Numbered from the stretch's first letter, positions 1-8,728 are shown. The stretch: DNA of 55,985 nucleotides from Betaproteobacteria bacterium (GCA_003153475.1 PLYT01000107.1:1-55985); one strand, 5' to 3'. Notes: a model not told the origin generated them from the sequence alone. Numbers and translations: made by a program.

Positions 1-503
1 ATCTCGGCCCGGTCTGCACGTCTGCGGGCCTGACTCCCGGAACAGACGTCCATTCACGATGCGTGGACAGTCTCTACCGGCTAGAGTTAGAACGAAGGGC
101 AGCTTCGTCGTGGAAGTAGCGCGTCGCAGCGGACGCGACGCCGAGTAGAACCACAATTACGTGGCATGGACCGCTCTGATGCTTACCGCGTTCGCGCTTA
201 GCCGCGGCGTAGTATCTGGCGCTCAGCCCACTGGGGTTTAGCTTCGCAATTCACAATTTGCTGCACCGAATCCGGCGCCGTGGGGGTACCAAAGACGACG
301 CACACTGCACGCATCTTTTCGTTCTTAGTACTGACTTCTGCGCTCCCCATACCACGCTCAATGCGAAGAAATGCGGACTTCAGCGAGTCGCGTCATGGAG
401 CTAAAGGCGGGGAATCCAGCGACGTCGTTGAACGCGCCCGCCATTGCGGATAGTCTGTTTGTTACGGGCAAGAGCCCGTGGAAGAACTTTGAGGAGATTT
501 GAC
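1..503. other. Intergenic, no gene recognised
   Basis: No reading frame here has a convincing start, ribosome binding site and protein-like composition; the short ORFs around 358-670 on the minus strand are antisense to the small gene that follows. No insertion-sequence ends, tRNA or attC sites are visible. The stretch probably belongs to the accessory DNA that makes up the left third of the window. Confidence 0.5.
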
Positions 504-719
504 ATGGCGATGAAACACTTTCCCAAAGGCCTTGATGGACGCCAGCGCGATCGCGACGGTGAGATTCGAAAGAAGCGTAGCGATACCCAGGTCGATACTC
601 TGCGAAAGGAGTATGGGCCGAATTTCGCAAAGGGGTATCGCGGTAACGTGCAGCTAGGCACGGTACTCAAGCGCGAAGGTGTCGAGAGCCTGGATCAGCT
701 TCTCAAAAAGAAAAGATAA
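504..719 (+). CDS. Small conserved-looking hypothetical protein (71 aa)
   Basis: The 71-residue product begins MAMKHFPKGLDGRQRDRDG and is very rich in Lys, Arg and Asp with no membrane segment, so it is a soluble basic protein. The start at 504 is chosen over the in-frame ATG at 444 because GAGGAG (490-495) sits at ribosome-binding distance and the extra 20 residues look like random Arg-rich translation. The C-terminus (LGTVLKREGVESLDQLLKKK) reads like a short helical tail. I do not recognise a family, and no function can be assigned. Downstream is the DUF2905 gene on the same strand after an 83-bp gap. Confidence 0.65.
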   Translation: MAMKHFPKGLDGRQRDRDGEIRKKRSDTQVDTLRKEYGPNFAKGYRGNVQLGTVLKREGVESLDQLLKKKR

Positions 720-802
720 GACCTGGACTCGATCGGACAACCATTGGCCGATCACATTGCATTTCGACGATCGCGTTCCTTGGGCACTCGACCTGCAGTA
801 CG

Positions 803-1012
803 ATGTCTAACATGCAACGGATTCTGATCGCCATCGGGGCGGTTCTCCTGATGGTTGGACTGGTATGGCCATGGCTGTCCAGACTCGGTCTCGGGCGCTT
901 GCCGGGAGACATTCGCATCGAAACTGAGAGCGGCGTTTTCTACTTTCCGATCACGACCTGCGTCGTCATCTCAATCGTTCTGTCGCTTGTCATTTGGTTT
1001 ATCCGCCGCTAG
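803..1012 (+). CDS. DUF2905-family small membrane protein
   Basis: A 69-aa protein with two hydrophobic helices (about residues 6-25 and 48-66) separated by a short loop containing RLPGDIRIE. The pattern of helix, WPWLSRLGLGRLPGDI, an aromatic strand-like segment and a second helix matches the DUF2905 family of tiny inner-membrane proteins of unknown function. ATG at 803 is used; an in-frame ATG at 812 (MQRIL) is equally likely because family members often start there. Neither start has a strong ribosome binding site. Confidence 0.8.
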   Translation: MSNMQRILIAIGAVLLMVGLVWPWLSRLGLGRLPGDIRIETESGVFYFPITTCVVISIVLSLVIWFIRR

Positions 1013-1414
1013 TCCGCCGTCCCGGTAAACTGCTGGCAGCACGCCCCGAAATCCCCTGACCTTTCGCAGTCGCCGCAGCGCTAGGCTTGCCTTGAGTGGG
1101 GAGGACCCGTTCCGGACATTTCTCACCTTCGACAAGGGTCCTTCCAAACTCTCGAAGGCTGGCACCATCATGAGAAGAAAGGGCAATCGTCTTGTTGCCT
1201 GTATCGCAGGGCAACCGCCGTCGTGGCACGGCCGGTCTCCGGTACGGCATCCAGCAGCTTTCCAAGTCCCTGCCATGCTAGACCGTGTGAGCTGATGTTG
1301 GCATCCCGCCCCAAGGGCGCAAATAATGGTCTTGTGGGAGCAATCAACGCGCTGCCAGGGTGAGGAGACTTAGGTCATCTCTCGTTGTGATTAAGTTTGC
1401 CCGAGGTTGTCGTC
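1013..1414. other. Intergenic, no gene recognised
   Basis: About 400 bp without a supportable gene. The short ORFs seen here on both strands have low-complexity, Arg/Pro-rich translations and no ribosome binding site. Only the last 20 bases, carrying GAGG before the GTG at 1415, can be tied to the downstream gene. Confidence 0.5.
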
Positions 1415-2656
1415 GTGAAGCGAATCACCTTCGATCCCCGCGAGCTGGCACCCGGCTGGCTTGATCTTAACGATCCCGCGCAGAAGCTGTTCGGTGAGTG
1501 CCTTCATCGAGGGCTGGTTCACGCCCGTTTCGGGCAAACGCCTGCAAGCTTCTATCTCATGGACGGCGAGAGCGCGCGGGAATGCGCGCGGGCCGCGACC
1601 GAACTTCACGGGATGTGCATGGCCGCGACGGCAGAGGTCCTACGGCGCAACGACCTGCTCGAGCGCTTCGACATCGAACCGGTTCACTGGGAGCGCATCC
1701 GGCGGTCCTTCGCCGCGAATCACCCGTCGCTCACCGGCCGCTTCGACCTTGGCGAGGCCGGTAGCTCGTTCAAACTGTTCGAGTACAACGCGGACAGCGC
1801 GGCGACACTTATCGAGTGCGCCGTCATCCAGCAGAAATGGGCGGAGTCCTACGGCATTTCGGCGACCACAGAGTCCGCCGGGTCAATTCTGGAGCCGCTC
1901 CTGGTGGGGGCCTGGCGGAAGGCCGGCGTATCAGGGCTGGTTCACTTCCTCGTGGACGATGACCTCGAGGAGCGCTACACGGCGCTCTACGTCATGGGCT
2001 GTGCCCGGAAGGCGGGGCTGCGCACAAGGCTGTGCGTGGGATTCGACGATCTGGTTTGGCACGACGGTGCCCTCGTGGATGTTGACGGCGCACCCGTCCA
2101 AACGATCTGGAAGACGTGGATGTGGGAGACCGCATTTGCGGACCATCGAAGGGGTCTTGCGGAAGAGGGAGAGCGAGTCATGGCCCCCCGCAGATGCGGA
2201 AAGGCGAGGCTCGCGGACCTTCTGCGAACTCACGAAGCCGTCACCGTCTTCGAGCCCCTCTGGAAGGTTATCCCAAGCAACAAAGGCATCCTGCCCGTGC
2301 TGTGGGAGCTCTTCCCCGATCATCCCAACCTGCTGTGTGCCGAATGGTCGCCCACTGAGGCACTTCGCCGCAGCGGCTACGTGCGCAAGCCCATCGTGGG
2401 ACGGTGCGGCAGAAACATCTCTATCCACGGCACGGACGGGGTGCCCACCCACGAGACCGGCGGGGAGTTTCACAAGCGGCCATCGATCTTCCAAGATCAT
2501 CTGAGACTGCCGTCACACGATGGGTTTCACGCCGTGCTCGGCGCGTGGATCGTCGGCGGCGCCTTCGGCGGTATCGGCATTCGGGAGGACCGCTCGCCGA
2601 TCACCAGCGCCGACTCGCCGTTTGCTGCACTCAGGGTTAGGTCATCCGCGCATTAA
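1415..2656 (+). CDS. Glutathionylspermidine synthase-family ATP-grasp protein
   Basis: The product (413 aa from GTG 1415) resembles the C-terminal ligase domain of glutathionylspermidine synthase and the stand-alone YgiC/YjfC-type proteins, which are ATP-grasp carboxylate-amine ligases. Recognisable family segments are ELHGMCMAATAEVL (about residues 60-75), FKLFEYNADSAATLIE and the late PLWKVIPSNKGILPVLW and YVRKPIVGRCGRNI blocks. Length fits the single-domain YgiC type (about 390 aa); there is no amidase domain. GTG at 1415 is preceded by GAGG (1403-1406); an in-frame TTG at 1397 is the alternative. The natural amine substrate of stand-alone members is unknown. No obvious operon partner is present, and the gene stands alone between two long non-coding stretches. 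Confidence 0.85.
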   Translation: MKRITFDPRELAPGWLDLNDPAQKLFGECLHRGLVHARFGQTPASFYLMDGESARECARAATELHGMCMAATAEVLRRNDLLERFDIEPVHWERIRRSFAANHPSLTGRFDLGEAGSSFKLFEYNADSAATLIECAVIQQKWAESYGISATTESAGSILEPLLVGAWRKAGVSGLVHFLVDDDLEERYTALYVMGCARKAGLRTRLCVGFDDLVWHDGALVDVDGAPVQTIWKTWMWETAFADHRRGLAEEGERVMAPRRCGKARLADLLRTHEAVTVFEPLWKVIPSNKGILPVLWELFPDHPNLLCAEWSPTEALRRSGYVRKPIVGRCGRNISIHGTDGVPTHETGGEFHKRPSIFQDHLRLPSHDGFHAVLGAWIVGGAFGGIGIREDRSPITSADSPFAALRVRSSAH

Positions 2657-3125
2657 ATGAGGTCCGACAGTCGTACATGGCGCGAGTCCACGCTACTCAT
2701 TGCACTTGGAATTTCCTCGGAATTCTGCCGCAAATTTTTTTGAGAACCGGCCCCCAATTCGTGTTGCACAGACGCGCGACAGATCCTCACCCAGACTTCG
2801 CGGTAGGCCCCCCACCACTTCGGAATCGCGCTTCGTAATCCGATAGGGGATTCCAACCCCCGCGTAGTGATTCTCAGCACTTCGCACTGAGCCGTCGTAC
2901 GAAATATTTTGTATGCCGTACTCCGAATGACGACTGAGTGCTAATTTCCTCAGGTGATTTCTATCGCAACACAGATCTCTTTAACGCTGGGTGGCAGAGG
3001 CAACCCCAAAGGCACTCCAGCGCCCTTGCGCCATGGCGATGCAGCCGTTGAACCGCACCATCTCTCGGTGGCGGCTATAAACGTCACGCTTTTTCGCAAG
3101 GGGAAGAGCTAAGGCTCCCTCTGTC

Positions 3126-3131
3126 TATAAT
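3126..3131 (+). promoter_or_regulatory. Candidate -10 box
   Basis: A perfect TATAAT lies at 3126-3131. No good -35 hexamer sits at 16-18 bp upstream (3103-3109 reads GAAGAGC), so the promoter would be weak or activator-dependent. Transcription from here would run into the hairpin at 3159-3201 before reaching the ribosome binding site of the next ORF. Confidence 0.4.
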
Positions 3132-3158
3132 CAAATCGAACGCGCGGTGAATCTTCGC

Positions 3159-3201
3159 CGGCCAGACATCCGCATTTGCGCGATGCCTGGCCGCTTTTTT
3201 T
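3159..3201 (+). terminator. Intrinsic terminator / possible attenuator in a leader
   Basis: Twelve-bp stem CGGCCAGACATC (3159-3170) with GATGCCTGGCCG (3182-3193), one mismatch/wobble, 11-nt loop, then C and seven T (3195-3201). It lies only about 30 nt after a perfect -10 box and 20 nt before a ribosome binding site (GGGAGG, 3214-3219) and ATG. This is the layout of an attenuated leader or of a short terminated RNA. No anti-terminator pairing was established. Confidence 0.65.
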
Positions 3202-3221
3202 GACCTGACACAAGGGAGGCA

Positions 3222-3513
3222 ATGATGATCGAACCTGAAGGCATGGCGTGGATAGAGGACACCTTGAAGGGCACTGACCAAGATCAAGCCGGTGGCGGCG
3301 GCGCTGGGCGTTGACCCCGCGCATCTGCTTCGCTTGGTACTCGCGTCGTATTACCCCGGACTGAACGAGTTGATTGAGGAGCTGATCAATAAACCAGGTC
3401 TTAGCCCGAGCGAACGGCGCCTGATTGATGCTTTGCGCCGGCACACTGATGGCACGGGCGGGGAGGCGATCGTGGCGGACGCCCGCGACTTGATTGCGGT
3501 GGTCATGGTCTAG
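3222..3513 (+). pseudogene. Frameshifted small DNA-binding-like protein (XRE-type C-terminus)
   Basis: GGGAGG is followed by ATGATG at 3222/3225, but that frame stops at about 3314 after roughly 30 codons. The adjacent frame from about 3268 to 3513 reads ALTKIKPVAAALGVDPAHL and continues to LLDL/AVVMV-type ends, similar to the tail of small helix-turn-helix (XRE-like) proteins. Upstream in that frame is a TGA at 3265 and no good start; GTG 3292 is the only option. Joining the two frames somewhere in 3264-3292 by a single indel would give one protein of about 95 aa with a proper ribosome binding site. I therefore read it as one gene broken by a frameshift. Family assignment is tentative. Confidence 0.45.
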
Positions 3514-3693
3514 CGAAGGATTAGCAGCGCGGCCTGTGGTACTGAGCGAAGGGACACCGTCGGCGGGATGCTCTCGACCAGTTTCTGCCCGTCGTGCGCT
3601 AGAAAAGCGGACGTTCGCGGACTTCGCTAAACGGCCAACTTCGGACATTCGTGGCAATGCGAGCTGCCAGGGTTCCTCGCACTCCTGAGTTGT

Positions 3694-4941
3694 CTAGGAG
3701 GACTTGATCGCGGCCCACAACTCGCGGTCGATTGCCGCGCGTGACCATATCCAACCCCACGCGCCACACGCGATGGCCGCCGCAATCGGCGGCACGGCCC
3801 AGTCCCACAGTGTGCCAACCGCGGGCAGGAGCACGCTGCTGCTGGCCACGCGGAATCCGCCGTTCGCGAAGTCGACCGGATTTTCACCCGGTAAGCTGCC
3901 AGGAAGGGCAATCGGGATCTGGCTAATCAACTTGAGTCCAAGCGCGATCAGTGCCACGGCGATGAGGCCGGCGAGGAACCCCTGAACAATCATTTCGACG
4001 GTCACCTGACGGCGCACCTGCTTCCGTTCCCAGCCGAGCACACTAAGCAAGGCCAGATCCCGTCGCCGCTCGGATACGACGCCGAGGACCAGCGCAGCGC
4101 TCAAAGCCAACGCAACTAGCGCACCGACGCCGACGGCAAGTGGCCCGAAGCGACCAATCGCCTGCGACACGCCACCAAACAACTGGAGCATCGTTCCCGG
4201 CGAAGCGACGGAGGCACGCGGCATCCAGCCGGCAATTTGCCGTTTCACATTTTCGGTTTCGGCCATGTCGGCAACTTTAAGGAACACCTGGTTGACCGCG
4301 TCCGCGGGCAGAGCCCCAAGCGAGCGTGCTTGATCGATGTCCATGTAGAAGTTGCTGGCTGCGATCTGGCTGCCTTCCTTGATGTCGACGACCCCCACCA
4401 CCGTGAAAGGGTTGCCGCCGAATTCGACGGTGCTCCCGGGATCGAGTTGATAGAAAGCGCCGTAGTGACGTTCCACCAGGATCTCGGCGCTGCCAGGTGT
4501 CGGCACGCGGCCCTTGATGAGCCACTCGCGCACCCGCCCCGGCCCTAGCGCAGGTGCATTCGACCCGAGCGGAATGCCACTTATCGAATAGAAACGACCG
4601 ACTCCGAAATTCCAAAGGAGCACGAAGCCTTCCGCGCGGGAAACGCCGGGTTCGGAGGCGAGCCGCGCCAACTCATTGGGCAAGATGGGCTGCGCCGAGT
4701 ACGGCAGCATGATGCCCATCGCCTTGGGAACTGCGTTCTCGATAGTCCCGCGCTGGACGATCAGATCTGCACCAAGGTTGCGAAACGGAACGGTCGCCAC
4801 GTCGGCAAAGCCACGACCGAGAATGTCGAGCATGGCCACCAACGTCACCGCGAGCGCGATGCCGCCGACAAGAAGGACGGTCCGCTTCCACCTATAGCCG
4901 AGCTCGCTCGCGAGATACCGCCAGTGCACGAGCCGGGACAC
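3694..4941 (-). CDS. FtsX/MacB-type ABC transporter permease (second permease)
   Basis: A 415-aa protein with the FtsX/MacB topology: one N-terminal membrane helix (about 20-45), a large periplasmic domain (about 50-255), then three C-terminal helices (about 260-295, 320-345, 375-400). The cytoplasmic motif SERRRDLALLSVLGWERKQV before the third helix is typical of the FtsX domain and contacts the ATPase. It is the last gene of a four-gene minus-strand operon and follows the thioredoxin-like gene by 8 bp. Together with the other permease and the ATPase it would form a heterodimeric exporter or lipoprotein-handling transporter of the inner membrane. The substrate is unknown. Confidence 0.85.
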   Translation of the reverse strand: MSRLVHWRYLASELGYRWKRTVLLVGGIALAVTLVAMLDILGRGFADVATVPFRNLGADLIVQRGTIENAVPKAMGIMLPYSAQPILPNELARLASEPGVSRAEGFVLLWNFGVGRFYSISGIPLGSNAPALGPGRVREWLIKGRVPTPGSAEILVERHYGAFYQLDPGSTVEFGGNPFTVVGVVDIKEGSQIAASNFYMDIDQARSLGALPADAVNQVFLKVADMAETENVKRQIAGWMPRASVASPGTMLQLFGGVSQAIGRFGPLAVGVGALVALALSAALVLGVVSERRRDLALLSVLGWERKQVRRQVTVEMIVQGFLAGLIAVALIALGLKLISQIPIALPGSLPGENPVDFANGGFRVASSSVLLPAVGTLWDWAVPPIAAAIACGAWGWIWSRAAIDRELWAAIKSS

Positions 4942-4949
4942 GACGCGAC

Positions 4950-5366
4950 CTATTTTTCGCCGAGCGCCACGCGCAGGGCAGTCTCAAAGTCGCCGACGGT
5001 CCAGGTGCCATTGAGCCCCAACGGATTGCCTGCGGCTACTGGGAAGTTGACGAACTCGATTGTCGTGCCATCCGCCCGTTTGAAGGTCTTCCTACCGTCG
5101 ATGAGTATGGCGATCGGGATGTGTCCCTTGAGTCCGACCGCCTTCAGACGCTTGTTGCCGTCTGGGCTTTCGGCATCCACTTCAACGACGCGAACCTTGC
5201 CAGCGTATTTCGCCAGCACTTCGCGCACCGGCTTCAAAGCGTTCTGCACGGGCGAGTGCGCCAGCGCGATCACCTCCACGGAAGGCTGGGCCGCGAGGGC
5301 AGCAGTGCCGAACAGGCTGACGGCAGCGACCCCGAGTACAAGGATGAACTGCCTACGTGTTCGCAT
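4950..5366 (-). CDS. Exported thioredoxin-fold-like protein lacking CXXC
   Basis: A 138-aa protein with a cleavable signal (residues 1-26). It starts MRTRRQFILVLG, whose twin arginine could route it by Tat, although a Sec signal is equally possible. The mature part (VEVIALAHSP, KYAGKVRVVEVDAESPDGNKRLKAVGLKGHIPIAILIDG) has the strand-helix order of thioredoxin-like proteins, but the usual CXXC position reads HSPVQ and no cysteine is present. A redox role is therefore unlikely. It overlaps the end of the upstream ATPase gene by 14 bp and precedes a permease gene, so it is co-translated with the exporter and may be its periplasmic partner. Function is inferred only from context. Confidence 0.75.
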   Translation of the reverse strand: MRTRRQFILVLGVAAVSLFGTAALAAQPSVEVIALAHSPVQNALKPVREVLAKYAGKVRVVEVDAESPDGNKRLKAVGLKGHIPIAILIDGRKTFKRADGTTIEFVNFPVAAGNPLGLNGTWTVGDFETALRVALGEK

Positions 5367-6033
5367 GCTGGATTCTCCCGTCTTTCATTTCGATGATCAT
5401 GTCAGCCTTCGCCGCGATGTCGAGATCGTGGGTTACGACCAGAAGCGTCGTCGCCCGTGCCCGGCCCATCGCAAATAGCAGTTCGAGCACAGCGGTGCCG
5501 GTCTCCGTGTCGAGATTGCCGGTCGGTTCGTCCGCGAGGAGGATCGACGGCCCGTTGACCAGGGCACGCGCGATGGCGACCCGCTGCTGTTCGCCGCCAC
5601 TCAGCTCGGAGGGTCGATGCTGCATCCGGTCGTGCAGGCCCACTTGGTCGAGGAGCTCTGTGGCCCGTGCACGTCGCTCGCGGACGGAAGTTCGCTCGTC
5701 GAAGAATGTCGGCAACAAGACATTGTCGAGCGCGGAGAGCGAAGGAATCAAACTGAAGTTCTGGAACACGATGCCGATGGATAGACGGCGCAACTCGGCC
5801 ATTTGCCGTTGGTCCAGGTGTGAGAGGTCATGGCCTTGAACGAGCACCCGACCCGAGTCTGGCTTTTCCAGCCCGGACACGACGCCGATCAGCGTGCTCT
5901 TGCCGGAGCCGGATTTGCCGATGACGGCGGCAAACTTGCCGGCCGGCACCGAGAGATCGACGCCCCGCAACACCTCAAGAGCACCATAACGCTTGGTGAC
6001 CCCATCGACTTGAATGCCAGTCTCGTTGTTCAT
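5353..6033 (-). CDS. ABC exporter ATP-binding protein (LolD/MacB-like)
   Basis: 226-aa ATPase with Walker A GKSGSGKST (about 39-47), Q-loop in FQNFSL, signature LSGGEQQR, Walker B ILLADEP followed by TGNLD, and the switch histidine in VVTHDLD. The TGNLD D-loop and LolD-like length place it in the MacB/LolD/FtsE group that energises FtsX-type permeases rather than importers. It begins 3 bp after the first permease gene and overlaps the thioredoxin-like gene. It should bind both permeases at the cytoplasmic face. Confidence 0.92.
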   Translation of the reverse strand: MNNETGIQVDGVTKRYGALEVLRGVDLSVPAGKFAAVIGKSGSGKSTLIGVVSGLEKPDSGRVLVQGHDLSHLDQRQMAELRRLSIGIVFQNFSLIPSLSALDNVLLPTFFDERTSVRERRARATELLDQVGLHDRMQHRPSELSGGEQQRVAIARALVNGPSILLADEPTGNLDTETGTAVLELLFAMGRARATTLLVVTHDLDIAAKADMIIEMKDGRIQHANT

Positions 6034-6036
6034 CTG

Positions 6037-7284
6037 CTACTCGCTGCGCAGTAACGACCACGGCTGCTGCGGCGGGGAAGCGACCAGCATGGCGGCGACC
6101 GCCAGTGCCACGACAAGACCGCCTATGCCGGCGGCGGCTGCTGCCAGCCATGGAATCGCAATGGGCACTGTGATCGTCTGGGTACGGTCAAGCGTCGCCT
6201 CGGGAATGAAATGAGGTGTCGAGCTCAGATCCCATGGCAGATCGATGGTCACCGATACGCTGCCGAGAACGAAGGTGAGCAGAACCGCGACCACGACGCC
6301 GAGCAATACTCCGGCAAGGGCAAGGACACCGTTCTCGATGAGTACTTCCTGCCGAATCCGTTGCCAGGGCCATCCAATCGCCTGCAGGACCGCCAATTCG
6401 CGCCGTCGTTCCGTGACTGCCGAGGCGGTCGCACGCAACACAAACGCCGCCGCGAAGAGCGCGATCACCGCGGCGACGATCAGTCCCATCCGTTGCGACA
6501 GGAATAGGACTCCGCTGAGCGCCTCGCGGAACGACAACTCGCTCGACACGATGCCTTTCTTGCCAAGGAGAGCGTTGACCTTCTGTACTACGCCCTCCAG
6601 GGATTGGCGGTCGACCTTGACCAGGAGGAGGTTGGCGTCGTCCGGGCCGAACGGATACAGCGCCCGCACCTGAGGTGCCGCGGTAGCCAATCGTTGCGCT
6701 GGGGCGATTGGCATGTAGACATCGGCGCGTACAACCTTTCCGCCACGCGCGGCGTCGACGATACCGACCACTGGAAATTCAGTGCCGCCCACGTCGAGCA
6801 TAGTGCCTACCTTGAGGCTCCGTTTGGCGGCGAAGTCGCTGTCGATGAGAACGGCGCTATCGCCTGTTTTGAGTGGCCTGCCCTCGATCAGGCGCTCGGA
6901 TAGCGACTGCAGTCCCGCCTCGCCATCCTCAATCCCCAACACCGATTGATAGTGGTCCGGTGCGAGTTCCCACAAGTAGACCGCGCGGGTAACCGAGAGC
7001 ACGCCATCCATGCCACGGATGTTCTCGACAGCGTTGGCCGGGATGAGAGCGTTGGGATGGGGAAACACGAGCCCTTCGAGCTTCGGCGGGATGTCCCCGG
7101 TGATCTGCACCACCATGTCGGCCCCGACGGTCTCAACAGGCGCATGGACGGCGCGACCATAGGAGGTCGCCAGCGCGGTGAGGAGCACGGCTGCAAGCAC
7201 GGCCACGGCAACGCTCGCGATGGTGATCAGCGACCGGCTGCGGCGGAACGCGAGCTCCTGGATGGCGTAGTGAAGGGTGATCAA
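6037..7284 (-). CDS. FtsX/MacB-type ABC transporter permease (first permease)
   Basis: A 415-aa protein with the same layout as the permease at the other end of the operon: N-terminal helix (about 15-40), periplasmic domain, and three C-terminal helices with the motif TERRRELAVLQAIGWPWQRI. The two permeases are equal in length but clearly different in sequence, which suggests an obligate heterodimer. It is the first gene of the operon (permease, ATPase, thioredoxin-like, permease). No clear promoter was recognised in the upstream non-coding region. Confidence 0.87.
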   Translation of the reverse strand: MITLHYAIQELAFRRSRSLITIASVAVAVLAAVLLTALATSYGRAVHAPVETVGADMVVQITGDIPPKLEGLVFPHPNALIPANAVENIRGMDGVLSVTRAVYLWELAPDHYQSVLGIEDGEAGLQSLSERLIEGRPLKTGDSAVLIDSDFAAKRSLKVGTMLDVGGTEFPVVGIVDAARGGKVVRADVYMPIAPAQRLATAAPQVRALYPFGPDDANLLLVKVDRQSLEGVVQKVNALLGKKGIVSSELSFREALSGVLFLSQRMGLIVAAVIALFAAAFVLRATASAVTERRRELAVLQAIGWPWQRIRQEVLIENGVLALAGVLLGVVVAVLLTFVLGSVSVTIDLPWDLSSTPHFIPEATLDRTQTITVPIAIPWLAAAAAGIGGLVVALAVAAMLVASPPQQPWSLLRSE

Positions 7285-7831
7285 GCGGGGATTCTCTTCG
7301 GCAAGACACGATCGACGGCCGCTCTTCCGGCATTGGGTGCCCTGCCTACTCGCAGAATGCGAAGCTTAGCGATTAACGTCTTCGGTAGCCATGATCTGGA
7401 TCATACGGATCGATCGGGTTTGCCATGGAGTTGCAGCACCTTGCCGTGGCGATGAGCTCTACGCCTGCCATGGCGGAGTCTAGCCCACATCCAAATACGC
7501 CCTCCGCATGGTTGGGAAGGCGAACCTCCGCTCAGGGTCGGAAGCGCCATCGAACGACCGCTGTCGTAGACTTCGCGGTACGGGCGCTGTTGGCCGTTTC
7601 GAGACATTGCGGCCTCTGAGCGAGGGCCTTTGTAACCTTCGCACTAATCGTGCGACCTGACCTTCCCTCCGCACGTCCGATCGCGCCGGGCTCAACCTGA
7701 GCTGTTTTAGCAGCGTTTCCCGCGCGTTTGGGACTCGGGGGAGCGCAGCGCTCAGCCTGCCGAGCTTGCTACCACCAGGTGGTCGCGTAGTCTGACTACA
7801 CATTGGTCGCTGGACCAATGGCGTAGTCACT
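7285..7831. other. Intergenic between export operon and serine recombinase
   Basis: About 550 bp without a convincing gene. The short ORFs on both strands are Arg/Ser/Pro-rich and lack start signals. The right end carries a cluster of palindromes described separately. The left part should contain the promoter of the minus-strand export operon, but I cannot point to a good pair of hexamers. Confidence 0.5.
7787..7828. promoter_or_regulatory. Palindrome cluster upstream of serine recombinase
   Basis: Two perfect inverted repeats lie end to end: GTAGTC-T-GACTAC (7787-7799) and ATTGGTC-GCTG-GACCAAT (7802-7819). A further direct copy of GCGTAGTC follows at 7821-7828, four bases before the recombinase start. 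Such sites could be a recombinase crossover/binding site, an operator for autoregulation, or a translation-blocking hairpin. The sequence alone does not separate these. Confidence 0.55.
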
Positions 7832-8509
7832 ATGGAGACACCGATGGCAAACGCGAGATTCGTCGCGTACTACCGCGTCAGTACGCAGCAGCAGGGTCGT
7901 AGCGGGTTGGGGCTTGACGCTCAACGAGCCGCTGTCGGCACATACTTGGGCGGTCATGACGAGCTAGTCGAGGACTTCGTTGAGGTGGAAACCGGCAAGG
8001 GCGCCAATGCCCTTGAAAGACGCCCGATGCTGCGCGCCGCGCTGGACAGCTGCAAGAAGCATTCGGCGACGCTACTGATCGCCAAGCTCGACAGATTGGC
8101 GCGCAACATTCACTTCGTGTCGGGGCTGATCGAGGTTGGCTGTGATTTCGTCGCCGTCGATATGCCACAAGCCAACAAGGTAATGCTGCAGATGCATGCA
8201 GTCATGGCCGAGTATGAACGCGACCAGATCAGCGCACGCACCAAGGCAGCACTAGCTGCCGCTAAAGCTCGTGGCGTGAAACTGGGAGTTGCCGGACCAG
8301 CGAACCTACGGCAGAACATTGAGCAGCGCAAACGCGCTGCCAGCGACTTTGCGACCAGGCTATCAGGCGTGCTCTCCGCGTTCCGGGCGGATGGTCTATC
8401 TCAGCGGGCGATGGTGGCGCAGCTCAATACGCTTGAGATCCGAACGGCGAAGGGCGGCGAATGGTCGCTGATTCAGCTGCAGCGGGTGATTGCGCTGCTA
8501 CGAAAATAG
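7832..8509 (+). CDS. Small serine recombinase (resolvase/invertase family)
   Basis: 225-aa protein with the resolvase catalytic domain at residues 8-145: YYRVSTQQQ with the nucleophilic serine (S17), then AKLDRLARN and the helix-E region AVMAEYERDQISARTKAAL. The C-terminal part (about 175-225, LSQRAMVAQLNTL...) is a short helix-turn-helix expected to bind the crossover site. This length fits small resolvases or invertases rather than large serine integrases. ATG 7832 is used; ATG 7844 (MANARF) is an alternative. No transposase is adjacent, so it may be a remnant of a transposon, an inversion switch, or a plasmid-type resolvase within the island. The palindromes immediately upstream are likely targets. 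Confidence 0.9.
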   Translation: METPMANARFVAYYRVSTQQQGRSGLGLDAQRAAVGTYLGGHDELVEDFVEVETGKGANALERRPMLRAALDSCKKHSATLLIAKLDRLARNIHFVSGLIEVGCDFVAVDMPQANKVMLQMHAVMAEYERDQISARTKAALAAAKARGVKLGVAGPANLRQNIEQRKRAASDFATRLSGVLSAFRADGLSQRAMVAQLNTLEIRTAKGGEWSLIQLQRVIALLRK

Positions 8510-8728
8510 CGGGCTCTATCATAGTCGAGGAGGTAAATTGGCTGTCGCCATGCATTAGCCTGTCGGCGTCATAGTGGGCTGCCGCGATGATCGCGATTGT
8601 CCTAAAGCGGAGGACAAATGCTCGAACTCGGCGCAGCTCGTGCTCCCAGGGTCGCACCCGAGAGCACCCGCCACGAATCGTCGGAACGCCCCGCGCCGAC
8701 TGGACTGACGCTGCTGACGGCCGAACGC

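Larger units (their letters stand above)
2657..3221. other. Long intergenic region with a promoter-terminator leader at its right end
   Basis: 565 bp without a convincing gene. It holds an AT-rich patch around 2897-2915 with an imperfect inverted repeat (TACGAAATATTTTGTA), a near-palindrome at 2709-2725 (GAATTTCC-T-CGGAATTC), and at the right end a perfect -10 hexamer and a strong intrinsic terminator, described separately. The low-complexity minus-strand ORFs at 2653-2887 have no support. Confidence 0.5.

Noticed and set aside
3629..7599. Shared 10-mer AAACGGCCAA (3629-3638) / TTGGCCGTTT (7590-7599) in two non-coding stretches as ends of a mobile element
   Set aside because: Only ten bases match and no longer inverted repeat or target duplication flanks them. 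The match could be chance in high-GC DNA.
7480..7830. 116-aa minus-strand ORF upstream of the serine recombinase
   Set aside because: No ribosome binding site, a Pro/Arg/Ser-rich translation, and its start region is the palindrome cluster.
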